Of a DNA stretch of 14,780 nt, positions 1 through 6,885 are shown piece after piece (position 1 is the first letter of the stretch; each line of letters opens with the position of its first letter). A program made the translations under genes and the position numbers. The DNA is from CAYXOX01 sp964466745. GTDB lineage: Bacteria > Pseudomonadota > Alphaproteobacteria > Rhodobacterales > Rhodobacteraceae. The stretch is taken from contig CAYXOX010000067.1 of NCBI GenBank assembly GCA_964466745.1, positions 1-14,780 on the forward strand, read 5' to 3'. The notes under the pieces were generated by a model. It saw nothing but the letters and a program-made list of their open reading frames with translations. It was not told the DNA's origin and did not search any database.

Positions 1-642
1 GAGGACGCGCCCTTCGACAAGATCTGCTACATCGGCTGCGGCGTGACCACGGGGGTGGGCGCGGTGATCAACACCGCCAAGGCGGAGCCCGGCTGCCGCG
101 CCATCGTGTTCGGCCTCGGCGGCATCGGGCTCAACGTCATCCAGGGCCTGCGGCTGATCGGGGCCGACCAGATCGTCGGCGTCGATCTCAACCCCGGCAA
201 GAAGGCCATGGGCGAGCGCTTCGGGATGACCCATTTCGTGAACCCCGCCGAGGTGGAGGGCGATCTCGTGCCCTACCTCGTCGATCTCACCCGCGGCGGG
301 GCCGACTACACCTTCGATGCCACCGGCAACGTGAGCGTGATGCGCACCGCGCTCGAAGCCTGCCACAAGGGCTGGGGCGAGAGCATCATCATCGGCGTCG
401 CGCCCGCCGGGGCCGAGATCTCCACCCGCCCGTTCCAGCTCGTCACCGGCCGGGTCTGGCGCGGCACGGCCTTCGGCGGCGCCCGTGGCCGCACCGACGT
501 GCCGCGCATCGTGGACTGGTACATGGACGGAAAGATCGAGATCGACCCCATGATCACGCACACCATGGGGCTGGAGGAGATCAACACCGGGTTCGATCTC
601 ATGCACGAGGGCAAGTCGATCCGCTCGGTCGTGCTCTACTGA
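1..642 (+). CDS. frmA: S-(hydroxymethyl)glutathione dehydrogenase / class III alcohol dehydrogenase (5' truncated by window edge)
   Basis: This is the C-terminal 213 residues of a zinc-dependent class III alcohol dehydrogenase, the cytosolic enzyme that oxidises S-hydroxymethylglutathione (from formaldehyde) to S-formylglutathione using NAD+. The reading frame is open from base 1, so about 160 N-terminal residues, including two catalytic zinc ligands and the structural-zinc cysteines, lie outside the window. Visible hallmarks are IGCGVTTGVGA, whose Cys13 (window numbering) corresponds to the third catalytic zinc ligand (Cys174 in family numbering), the Rossmann motif VFGLGGIG, the segments STRPFQLVTGRVW and AFGG, and the C-terminus LMHEGKSIRSVVLY. 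From memory these match the E. coli FrmA C-terminal half closely. The gene ends convergently to dapD. A GC-rich hairpin starts directly after the stop. An equivalent name in Rhodobacter is adhI. Family assignment is firm; the physiological role in formaldehyde detoxification is inferred. Confidence 0.95.
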   Translation, partial: EDAPFDKICYIGCGVTTGVGAVINTAKAEPGCRAIVFGLGGIGLNVIQGLRLIGADQIVGVDLNPGKKAMGERFGMTHFVNPAEVEGDLVPYLVDLTRGGADYTFDATGNVSVMRTALEACHKGWGESIIIGVAPAGAEISTRPFQLVTGRVWRGTAFGGARGRTDVPRIVDWYMDGKIEIDPMITHTMGLEEINTGFDLMHEGKSIRSVVLY

Positions 643-643
643 A

Positions 644-657
644 CCCGGCCCGCCGGG
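644..657 (+). terminator. Short GC hairpin after frmA
   Basis: CCCGGC (644-649) and GCCGGG (652-657) form a perfect inverted repeat two bases after the frmA stop codon. No T-tract follows, and the surrounding sequence is extremely GC-rich, so this may be only a weak or factor-dependent transcript end, or chance. Confidence 0.25.
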
Positions 658-765
658 CGCCCGCCCGGGGCGGCGCCCGCGCGCCCGCCTTGGCGCGGCA
701 CGCGTCCCGTCGCGGTCGGGCGCGCACCCGCGCACCTCGGCCGCCACCGCGCCCCGTCGCGCGCC

Positions 766-831
766 TTCATCTTGGGGAAAATACTCCGGGGGGAGTCCCG
801 GCGGCAGCCGGGACGGGGGCGGAGCCCCCCC
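766..831 (-). repeat. Triple stem-loop intergenic element, probable dapD terminator
   Basis: Three perfect inverted repeats stand almost end to end between the convergent frmA and dapD genes: ACTCC/GGAGT with a 4-nt loop (783-796), TCCCGGC/GCCGGGA with a 4-nt loop (796-813), and GGGGGC/GCCCCC with a 3-nt loop (815-829). Read on the minus strand, downstream of dapD, the last stem is followed by ATTTTCCCC (782-774), which resembles an intrinsic terminator with a short T-run. From memory, the combination GGAGTATTTT plus adjacent GC stems is a recurring intergenic motif in Rhodobacteraceae genomes. No second copy was noticed in this window. Confidence 0.55.
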
Positions 832-904
832 CCGCTTCCCTCGCCCCAGGTCAAGGCGCCGCCCGGGCCTGCGCCCCGCACCCTGCCGGTGCGCCCGGGT
901 GCCG

Positions 905-1732
905 TCAGTCCCGCAGCAGCTCGTTGATGCCGGTCTTGGAGCGGGTCCGCTCGTCCACCCGTTTCACGATCACCGCACAGTAGAGGTGTACGCCGCCCGA
1001 GGAGGGCATCGAGCCGGCCACCACCACGGAGTAGGGCGGCACCTCGCCGTAGAACACGTCGCCCGTTGCACGGTCCACGATCTTGGTGGACTGGCCGAGG
1101 AACACGCCCATGCCAAGCACCGAGCCCTCGCGCACGATCACGCCTTCCACCACCTCCGAGCGCGCGCCGATGAAGCAGTTGTCCTCGATGATGGTGGGGC
1201 CCGCCTGCATCGGCTCCAGCACCCCGCCGATGCCGACGCCGCCGGAAAGATGCACGTTCTTGCCGATCTGGGCGCAGGAGCCCACCGTCGCCCAGGTGTC
1301 CACCATCGTGCCGCTGTCCACGAATGCGCCGAGGTTCACGAAGGAGGGCATCAGCACCACGCCCGGCGCGATGTAGGCCGAGCGGCGCACCACGCAGTTG
1401 GGCACCGCGCGGAAGCCTGCCGCGCGCCACTCGGTGTCGCCCCAGTCCTTCCACTTGCTGTCCACCTTGTCCCACCAGGCGCCGCCCTGGGGGCTGCCGG
1501 GCTGGCGCTCCATGTCTTTCAGGCGAAAGCCCAGAAGCACCGCCTTCTTGGCCCACTGGTTCACCGTCCAGGTGCCGTCCGCGCCGCGTTCGGCCACGCG
1601 CAGGGTGCCGGCATCGAGGGCGTCGAGGGTGGCCTCGATGGCCTCCCGCGTGGCGCCGCCGGTGGCGGGGGTGATGCTGTCGCGCGCGTCCCACGCGGCT
1701 TCGATTGCGGCTTCGAGGGCGTCGTTCGACAT
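905..1732 (-). CDS. dapD: 2,3,4,5-tetrahydropyridine-2,6-dicarboxylate N-succinyltransferase (DapD)
   Basis: DapD is a cytosolic left-handed beta-helix acyltransferase. It transfers succinyl from succinyl-CoA to tetrahydrodipicolinate in the succinylase branch of lysine/meso-diaminopimelate synthesis. The 275-residue product matches the usual length of about 274. The first ~100 residues contain the DapD-specific helical domain (VNQWAKKAVLLGFRL, then DKVDSKWKDW). The rest has hexapeptide-repeat segments (SAYIAPGVVLMPSFVNLGAF, GTMVDTWATVGSCAQIGKNV, GGVLEPMQAGPTIIEDNCFI, GARSEVVEGVIVREGSVLGM). The tail, RTRSKTGINELLRD, is also typical of DapD. The ATG at 1732 is chosen because GGGAGAG lies about 5 nt upstream on the minus strand and the product starts MSNDALEAAI as expected. 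The open frame continues upstream only as non-homologous Arg/Pro-rich sequence. It lies downstream of and co-oriented with the dehydratase gene, with a 178-nt gap. The triple stem-loop at 766-831 probably ends its transcript. Confidence 0.97.
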   Translation of the reverse strand: MSNDALEAAIEAAWDARDSITPATGGATREAIEATLDALDAGTLRVAERGADGTWTVNQWAKKAVLLGFRLKDMERQPGSPQGGAWWDKVDSKWKDWGDTEWRAAGFRAVPNCVVRRSAYIAPGVVLMPSFVNLGAFVDSGTMVDTWATVGSCAQIGKNVHLSGGVGIGGVLEPMQAGPTIIEDNCFIGARSEVVEGVIVREGSVLGMGVFLGQSTKIVDRATGDVFYGEVPPYSVVVAGSMPSSGGVHLYCAVIVKRVDERTRSKTGINELLRD

Positions 1733-1832
1733 GGTGTCTCTCCCGTGTGTTGGGCCTCGCCCGGGCTCCGGCGGAGGCGCGTGCAGCGGCCGTTGCGGGG
1801 CTCGCTCCGGATCGCCGGCGTCGCCCGACGGC

Positions 1833-1853
1833 GGCTCGCGAGGCCCGCGAGTC
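1833..1853 (-). terminator. GC hairpin between the dehydratase gene and dapD
   Basis: CTCGCG (1835-1840) and CGCGAG (1846-1851) form a stem with a 5-nt loop, extendable by one G-T and one G-C pair. It sits in the 178-nt gap downstream of the dehydratase stop and upstream of dapD. No T-tract is visible, so termination is uncertain. It may be an attenuator-like structure or chance in GC-rich DNA. No dapD promoter was recognised in this gap. Confidence 0.25.
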
Positions 1854-1910
1854 CCGGCTCGCCATCGCGCGACATGCTCTAGCCGCGCCGGGGCGGGGCT
1901 GCAATCGGCA

Positions 1911-2831
1911 TCAGGCGAACGGGTCGGGAGAGACGTTGCCGCCGCACAGCAGCACCGCCACGCGCTCGCGCTTCGCCGGCCGGTAGGCGCCTGAGGTGAG
2001 CGCGGCCAGGGCGGTCGCGCCGCCGGGCTCCACCAGGATGCGCCGTTCCTGCCAGAGCGCGCGCTGGGCGGCGCTGATCGCGGCGTCTTCCACCAGCACC
2101 GGGCGCGCCCCGTGGCGGCGCACCAGCTCGTAGCCGAGCCCGCCGATGCTGCGGGCGCCCAGCGCGCTCGCGGCCACCCCGCCGGGGGCGATGGTCGTGC
2201 CGGGCCCGGTCTCGAGCGCACGCGCCAGGGTGGCGCAGCCCTCGGGCTCCACCGCCACCACGCGGCGCCGGTCGCCCAGCCAGCCCAGCGCGCCGCCGAT
2301 CAGCCCGCCGCCGCCCACCGCGATCAGCACGGTGTCGGCTTCCAGGCCCTGCTCTTCCCATTCCATCATCGCCGTGCCCTGCCCGGCGAGCGTCGGCACC
2401 GCGTCGTAGGGATGCACCTCGAGCGCGCCCGTCTCGGCGGCGCGGGCGGCGGCAACGGCGAAGACGGTGTCGATATCGCCGGCGACGCGCCGCACCGTGC
2501 CGCCGAGCCGCTCGATGAGCGCGATCTTCTCGGGGCTCGCGATATCGGGCACGAAGACCTCCACCCGGTGGCCGAGCCGCGCCCCGGCATAGGCCACCGC
2601 CGCGCCGTGATTGCCCCCCGACACGGCGATGCAGCCGCTTTCGGGCACCTCCCGCGACAGGAGCGTGTTGAACGCGCCGCGCGCCTTGAAGCTGCCCGCG
2701 TGCTGCATGTGTTCGAGCTTGAAGTCCACCGGGTGGTCGAGCCCGAAGCCGCGCGACGTCATCACCGGGGTCCGCTGCACATGGGCGCCGATGCGCGCCG
2801 CGGCCGCTGCGATCTCGGCGGTCCAGTCCAT
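1911..2831 (-). CDS. PLP-dependent threonine/serine dehydratase-like protein
   Basis: A fold-type II pyridoxal-phosphate enzyme of 306 residues, related to threonine/serine dehydratases and serine racemases. The known reaction is deamination of L-threonine or L-serine to 2-oxobutyrate or pyruvate. Seen in the sequence are the PLP-lysine motif SFKARGAFN (Lys49), SGGNHGAAVA (71-80) for substrate carboxylate and PLP contacts, the phosphate-binding glycine loop GGGGLIGG (173-180), and a C-terminal CGGN (296-299). The protein ends after the catalytic domain. There is no ACT-like regulatory domain, so it is the short catabolic type rather than allosteric biosynthetic IlvA. ATG 2831 has GGGAG about 10 nt upstream. 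It is divergent from the LOG-family gene (74-nt gap) and precedes dapD. EutB-type dehydratases of ectoine degradation are relatives, but no ectoine gene is present here. The exact substrate is not settled. Confidence 0.87.
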   Translation of the reverse strand: MDWTAEIAAAAARIGAHVQRTPVMTSRGFGLDHPVDFKLEHMQHAGSFKARGAFNTLLSREVPESGCIAVSGGNHGAAVAYAGARLGHRVEVFVPDIASPEKIALIERLGGTVRRVAGDIDTVFAVAAARAAETGALEVHPYDAVPTLAGQGTAMMEWEEQGLEADTVLIAVGGGGLIGGALGWLGDRRRVVAVEPEGCATLARALETGPGTTIAPGGVAASALGARSIGGLGYELVRRHGARPVLVEDAAISAAQRALWQERRILVEPGGATALAALTSGAYRPAKRERVAVLLCGGNVSPDPFA

Positions 2832-2848
2832 GCCGTGCTCCCGTACCC

Positions 2849-2877
2849 GCTGGCGCTGTGCCGAGCGAGGCTATAGG
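2849..2877 (+). promoter_or_regulatory. Weak candidate promoter for the LOG-family gene
   Basis: The 74-nt divergent gap between the dehydratase and LOG-family genes is the only place a promoter for the latter can lie close by. TATAGG at 2872-2877 could serve as a -10 box. The -35 region about 17 nt upstream (around 2850-2855) is a poor match. A start near 2884 would place the AAGGAG ribosome site at 2895-2900 in a short leader. No operator palindrome was noticed here. Confidence 0.22.
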
Positions 2878-2905
2878 CAGTGGGGGCCGCCAGCAAGGAG
2901 CGACG

Positions 2906-3751
2906 ATGAGAGACGAACGCGCCCATCCCTTCCGCGACAGCCAGGAAGACCGCGAAGCGGCGCGGGGCGTGCCCGACACGCCCCAGACCCGCTCCGCCGC
3001 CTACCGGCTTGCCTTCGCCGACGACGATTTCCTCCTGCGCGACGAGCTGCGCCCGGTCCGGCTTCAGCTGGAGCTGCTCAAGCCCGAGCTCGCGCTTGCC
3101 GAGGCCGGCATCAATTCGACGGTCGTGCTCTTCGGAGGGGCGCGCATCCCCGAGCCCGCCCGCGCCGGAGAGGCCCGCACCGAGACGCTCGGCGCGCTCT
3201 CGCGCTACTACGAGCAGGCCCGCATCTTCGCGCGCCTTGTCACGGAGCGTTCGCTTGCCGGGGGCGGCCACGAGAACATCATCGTCACCGGCGGCGGCCC
3301 GGGGGTGATGGAGGCCGGTAACCGCGGCGCGGCAGAGGCCGGAGGCCGCTCGGTGGGCCTCAACATCGTGCTGCCCCACGAGCAGGCGCCAAACGCCTAC
3401 GTGACGCCGGAGTTCAGCTTCAACTTCCATTATTTCGCGATCCGGAAGATGCACTTCCTGATGCGGGCCAACGCCGTGGCCGTGTTCCCGGGAGGGTTCG
3501 GCACCTTCGACGAGACCTTCGAGTGCCTCACGCTGATCCAGACCGGGCGGATGCGCCAGGTTCCGGTACTGCTCTTCGGTCGCGAGTTCTGGGAGCGGAT
3601 CGTCAACTGGCAGGGTCTCGCCGAGGCCGGGACGATCTCTCCGGCAGATCTGTCGCTCTTCCGTTTCGTGGACACCGCGGAGGAGGCGCTCGCGGCGATG
3701 GACGATTGGGAAGGCGCGGGCGAGAAGCGGCAGGAGATCCCCGGGCGCTGA
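2906..3751 (+). CDS. LOG-family (TIGR00730-type) Rossmann-fold nucleotide-binding protein
   Basis: A 281-residue cytosolic protein with the two signature motifs of the LOG / 'lysine decarboxylase-like' family: VTGGGPGVMEAGNRGA (127-142) and PGGFGTFDE (195-203). The conserved FAIRKMHF stretch (177-184) lies between them. Characterised LOG proteins are nucleoside-5'-monophosphate phosphoribohydrolases that release free bases such as cytokinins or purines/pyrimidines. The old 'lysine decarboxylase' label is not supported by biochemistry. Classical LOG enzymes are about 190 residues, so this one carries an N-terminal extension of about 70 residues, charged and mostly helical in appearance, plus a short C-terminal tail. 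ATG 2906 is preferred over upstream in-frame starts because AAGGAG (2895-2900) precedes it by 5 nt. It is divergent from the dehydratase and convergent with the 4002-5375 gene. Whether it hydrolyses nucleotides is inferred from the motifs. Confidence 0.88.
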   Translation: MRDERAHPFRDSQEDREAARGVPDTPQTRSAAYRLAFADDDFLLRDELRPVRLQLELLKPELALAEAGINSTVVLFGGARIPEPARAGEARTETLGALSRYYEQARIFARLVTERSLAGGGHENIIVTGGGPGVMEAGNRGAAEAGGRSVGLNIVLPHEQAPNAYVTPEFSFNFHYFAIRKMHFLMRANAVAVFPGGFGTFDETFECLTLIQTGRMRQVPVLLFGREFWERIVNWQGLAEAGTISPADLSLFRFVDTAEEALAAMDDWEGAGEKRQEIPGR

Positions 3752-3762
3752 AGGCCGATGCT

Positions 3763-3785
3763 CCCGGGCCGCGCCGGCGCCCGGG
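3763..3785 (+). terminator. GC hairpin after the LOG-family gene
   Basis: CCCGGGC (3763-3769) pairs perfectly with GCCCGGG (3779-3785) around a 9-nt loop, 11 nt after the stop codon and in a convergent gap. No T-tract follows. The rest of the gap to 4001 is featureless GC-rich sequence. Confidence 0.3.
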
Positions 3786-4001
3786 CCAGCGGGGCCGGCC
3801 AGGCAGGGAAGGGGTGCCCGGGACGCCAGCGAGGATCACGGCCGGCGGACCCCGGGCCGGGCGCCGGGTTCCCGGGGCAGGGCAGCGGGCGTATCGGCCC
3901 CGCGCCGGTTAGCCGCCCGGGGCGGGCGGCGTGGACCCGCGCTGGGCAGCGGGCTGCGGAGCGGCCGGCCCCCGTGTCGCGCGACGCCTCGCGCGGTGCC
4001 G

Positions 4002-5375
4002 TCAGGAGGCGCGGGCGAGGGGTTCGGTTCGGCGCGGTGCGGCGCTGTGGCAGGTCTCGCTTGCTTCGGCTGCCGCCCGCGAGGGGGCTGCCGAAGGGGG
4101 CGCCCCGGCGAGGCGCAGCATCTCCGCCCGCAGCCGGGCCGGGTTCGTCTCGCCGTCCAGCCGTGCAAGCTGCGCCACCAGAAGCGCGCCACCCGCCCGG
4201 CCCGGCCCGGATACGGGCAGCCGGAACACCCCGGCTTCCGCCGTGGCCTCGGCGCCCGGCCCTGGCAGCGGTGCCTCGTGGAGCCGCTCGCCGGGGCGCA
4301 GCCCCGTCTCCACGATGGCCACCCGCGACGGGCCGCCGCCGCGCCCGGCGGCCGCGTCCCGCATCGCGCGGGCGAGCGCGCCGATCGCCACCGGGGCGCC
4401 CATGTCGAGCGCGAACACCCCGCCGTCGCCGGCCAGCGCGCCGGCGCGCAGCGTCAGCTCCGCCGCCGCTTCGGGAAGCATCATGTAGCGCGTGGCGCGC
4501 TCGTCGGTGAGGGTCATCGGGCCGCCTGACGCGATCTGGGCGGCGAAGCGGGGCACCACCGAGCCCGAGGAGCCGAAAACGTTGCCGAAGCGCACCACCG
4601 CCGTCTTCAGCTCGCCCGCCGCACCGGCGCCCTGCACCAGCAGCTCGGCGAGGCGCTTGCTCGCGCCCATGGCGCCGCAGGGCGCCTCGGCCTTGTCGGT
4701 GGAGACGAGCACGAAACGCCCGCAGCCCGCGGCCCTGGCGGCCTCCAGCACGGCGCGGGTGGCAAGCGCGTTGTTGCGCAGGCCGGCAAGCGGGTTCGCC
4801 TCGACGATGTCCACGTGCTTGTAGGCGGCGGCGTGAAAGAGGATCTCCGCCCGCACCGCGCCCAGCGCCCCGGCGACGAGGGGCGCGTCGCCGGCGCTGC
4901 CCAGCAGCGGGACGAGCGCGGTGCCGGAGGCCGCCGCCGGAAGCTCCAGCGCATCGAGCGCGGCGCGCAGGGCCGGTTCGGCATGCTCGACGAGCAGGAG
5001 GCGCGCGGGGCGATGGGCCAGCAGGTGCCGGCAGAGTTCCAGCCCGATGCTGCCGCCGGCCCCGGTCACCGCCACCGATGCGCCGCGGTAGAGCGCCGCG
5101 GCCATCGCCGAGGGCGCGCCCTGCGGGCCGGGGGGCAGGAGCCTGCGCCCCAGCGCGGCGAGCGCCCCGGCATCGAGGGCGGCGCCGTGCATCGGCGCGG
5201 CTGCCCCGGCACCTGCCCCGGCGCGGCGCGGCCGCGCTCCAAGCGGCCCCGGCCCCGCGGCGCCTTCGGCCGCGGCCGTTGCCCCGTGCTCTCCCTGAGG
5301 GCTTGCCGGGGCGTCGGCATGGCTGGCGAAGCGGGCGCGCAGCCGCGCGGGCACGAGGATGGCGGCGATCGGCAT
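4002..5375 (-). CDS. FlaA1/CapD-like nucleotide-sugar 4,6-dehydratase/epimerase without membrane domain
   Basis: An extended short-chain dehydrogenase of the polysaccharide-biosynthesis (FlaA1/CapD/WbpM) family. Known members are NAD(P)-dependent UDP-GlcNAc/GalNAc 4,6-dehydratases or epimerases. Visible motifs are the dinucleotide-binding TGAGGSIGLELC (104-115), FHAAAYKHVDIVE (180-192), VSTDKA (224-229), MGASKRLAELL (236-246) and RFGNVFGSSGSVVPRF (262-277). Asp227 and Lys228 fit the catalytic D-K pair, and Met236 sits where small FlaA1-type enzymes have Tyr, as in large membrane-bound members. Unlike those (about 600 residues with four N-terminal helices), this 457-residue protein has only about 95 Ala/Gly/Pro-rich residues before the catalytic domain. 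The start is uncertain: ATG 5375 has GGAG 9 nt upstream, while ATG 5390 in the same frame has no clear site. It is last in the minus-strand gene run, 77 nt after the creatininase-like gene, with no glycan-synthesis neighbour. Confidence 0.85.
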   Translation of the reverse strand: MPIAAILVPARLRARFASHADAPASPQGEHGATAAAEGAAGPGPLGARPRRAGAGAGAAAPMHGAALDAGALAALGRRLLPPGPQGAPSAMAAALYRGASVAVTGAGGSIGLELCRHLLAHRPARLLLVEHAEPALRAALDALELPAAASGTALVPLLGSAGDAPLVAGALGAVRAEILFHAAAYKHVDIVEANPLAGLRNNALATRAVLEAARAAGCGRFVLVSTDKAEAPCGAMGASKRLAELLVQGAGAAGELKTAVVRFGNVFGSSGSVVPRFAAQIASGGPMTLTDERATRYMMLPEAAAELTLRAGALAGDGGVFALDMGAPVAIGALARAMRDAAAGRGGGPSRVAIVETGLRPGERLHEAPLPGPGAEATAEAGVFRLPVSGPGRAGGALLVAQLARLDGETNPARLRAEMLRLAGAPPSAAPSRAAAEASETCHSAAPRRTEPLARAS

Positions 5376-5452
5376 CGGCCGGGGCTCCATGGGCAGCGGG
5401 CCGCCATTCTGCCGCCCCGGGTCCTGCCTAGGGCGCCGCGCTGAAGATCGGC

Positions 5453-6259
5453 TTAACGCCCCACCGGTCCGGGCGGCACCACGGGCTCGAACCCGGTAAG
5501 CGGATGCGCCGCCACCTCTCGCAGCAGCGCGATCAGCCCCTCCACCTGGTGCTGGGCGGTGGCGCGGCCCTTCTCGGCCGTGGCCAGATGCGCCTCGCCC
5601 ACCACCCCGTCGGGGCCGAGATCGCTGGCGATCCAGCCGTAGGAGATCGGGCCCGTGGGCGGGATCGCCGCGCCCTCGGCGCTGGAGCGGAAATCGCGCG
5701 CCGCGGCCATGTCCACCGTCTCCGGGCGGAAGGCGAGCATCAGCGAGGTCTCCACGTCGCCGCCGTGAATGCCGTAGCGCTGCTCCTGCTCCGAGTAGAG
5801 GCCCTCGGGGTGCCCGAAGGAAACCCATTGGCTCTTCACCGCCAGCATCCCCGCGCGCAACCGCAACTCGCGTGTGAGCATCGACACGAGGTCGAGGTTG
5901 CCGCCGTGGCTGTTGACGATCACGAGACGCCGCACCCCGGCGCGCGCCACCGAGAGCCCGATCTCCACCCAGGCCGCGAGCGCCGTCTCGGCGGGAAGGG
6001 TGAGCGTGCCCGCGGCGAAGAGGTGCTCGTTGGACTTGCCCACCGTCTGCACCGGCAGGATGCGGATATCGAGATCCTCCGGGCAGGCGGCGCGCAGCGT
6101 CTCGAGCATGCCCTCGGCGATGTAGGTGTCGGTGCCCACCGGCAGGTGGGGGCCGTGCTGCTCGATCGCCGCGGTGGGCAGGATGGCGATGGTGCGTCCG
6201 GCATCCGCCCCGCCGAACTCGGGCGCACGGAAGCTTGCCCAGTCCAGCCGGCGGCTCAT
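5453..6259 (-). CDS. Creatininase-family metal-dependent amidohydrolase
   Basis: A 268-residue protein of the creatininase/MftE/FAPy-deformylase family. These cytosolic metallohydrolases act on cyclic or formyl amides (creatinine to creatine, formylaminopyrimidine deformylation, mycofactocin peptide trimming). Diagnostic motifs are EQHGPHLPVGTD (33-44, offering Glu33, His35 and Asp44 as metal ligands), VNSHGGN (115-121, His118) and GIHGGDVETSLM (163-174, Glu170). The NSHGGN form, instead of creatininase's NGHYEN, places it with the generic family rather than with true creatininases. The ATG at 6259 overlaps the stop of the upstream reductase (ATGA), so the two are translationally coupled. Its place in an operon with a CodA-like deaminase and flavoenzymes suggests hydrolysis of a cyclic or formylated amide intermediate in an N-heterocycle pathway. 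That role is an inference. Confidence 0.9.
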   Translation of the reverse strand: MSRRLDWASFRAPEFGGADAGRTIAILPTAAIEQHGPHLPVGTDTYIAEGMLETLRAACPEDLDIRILPVQTVGKSNEHLFAAGTLTLPAETALAAWVEIGLSVARAGVRRLVIVNSHGGNLDLVSMLTRELRLRAGMLAVKSQWVSFGHPEGLYSEQEQRYGIHGGDVETSLMLAFRPETVDMAAARDFRSSAEGAAIPPTGPISYGWIASDLGPDGVVGEAHLATAEKGRATAQHQVEGLIALLREVAAHPLTGFEPVVPPGPVGR

Positions 6260-6885
6260 GCCGTGGCCTCCCGCCGCACCGGCGCCCGAGCGCCGAGGAA
6301 CCTGTCGAGCTTCCGGGAGACGCGGGCGAGATGCGCGGCGCGGCTGGCCGGGGTGGAGCTGTCCATCCGGTAGTGCGCGGCGAAGGCCGTCTTGCAGCGC
6401 GGCGCGCAGATCAGCCGCACGCCACGCAGGATCGTCCGGCGCCCCGGCGCCCCGATCATGCGGGTCAGCCACCAGCTTGCGCCGCAGGTGGTGAAGCAGC
6501 CCAGCCGGGTGATGTGGGTCAGGCCCGGGCGGATCTCGCGCACCTGCGGGGTGGGCATCCTGAAGGCGACGCCGGGCACGAACACCCTGTCGATCCAGCC
6601 CTTGAGCACGGCAGGCTGCCCGTACCACCAGGTGGGGTAGACGAAGATCAGCGTGTCGCACCACATCAGGTCGTCGCAGTCGCGCTGGACGGGGGCCCGG
6701 TTGGTGGCCTCGTCCTCGTAGCCGGCATGCTCCTCGGCGGTGAGCGCGGGGGAGAAGCCGCGCGCGTAGAGGTCGGTGAGCCGCACCTCGGCCCCCGCCG
6801 CTTCGAGCCGCTCCAGCACGGTGTCCCGCACCGCGGCGGTGAAGCTTCCCTCGCGGGGATGACAGTAGACGACCAGCGCGCGCAT
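6256..6885 (-). CDS. Flavodoxin-fold NAD(P)H oxidoreductase, copy 2
   Basis: A 209-residue flavodoxin-fold (Flavodoxin_2 / MdaB-KefF-NQO type) NAD(P)H oxidoreductase, expected to be a cytosolic FMN or FAD enzyme reducing quinones, flavins or similar acceptors. Evidence is the N-terminal flavin-phosphate loop ALVVYCHPREGSFTAAV (3-19) and the segment FVYPTWWYGQPAVLKGWIDR (81-100), followed by VFVPGVAFR, a conserved flavin and dimer contact region. It is a tandem paralogue of the gene immediately upstream. By eye, 58 of the first 110 residues are identical without gaps. Its ATG directly abuts the upstream stop (0 nt between), with GGAGG 9-13 nt before the start inside the upstream gene. Its own stop overlaps the creatininase-like start. 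The C-terminal half is richer in cysteine (GCFTTCGAS, ICAPRCKT) than copy 1. The substrate is unknown. Confidence 0.9.
   Translation of the reverse strand: MRALVVYCHPREGSFTAAVRDTVLERLEAAGAEVRLTDLYARGFSPALTAEEHAGYEDEATNRAPVQRDCDDLMWCDTLIFVYPTWWYGQPAVLKGWIDRVFVPGVAFRMPTPQVREIRPGLTHITRLGCFTTCGASWWLTRMIGAPGRRTILRGVRLICAPRCKTAFAAHYRMDSSTPASRAAHLARVSRKLDRFLGARAPVRREATA

Noticed and set aside
899..1882. A 327-codon His-rich plus-strand frame opposite dapD
   Set aside because: Antisense shadow of a GC-rich gene. The composition (many His/Ala/Gly/Arg) is an artefact, with no recognisable motif.
905..2221. A 438-codon minus-strand frame that would extend dapD far upstream
   Set aside because: DapD homology begins exactly at ATG 1732 with a good ribosome site. 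The extension is Arg/Pro/Ser-rich and overlaps the dehydratase gene in another frame.
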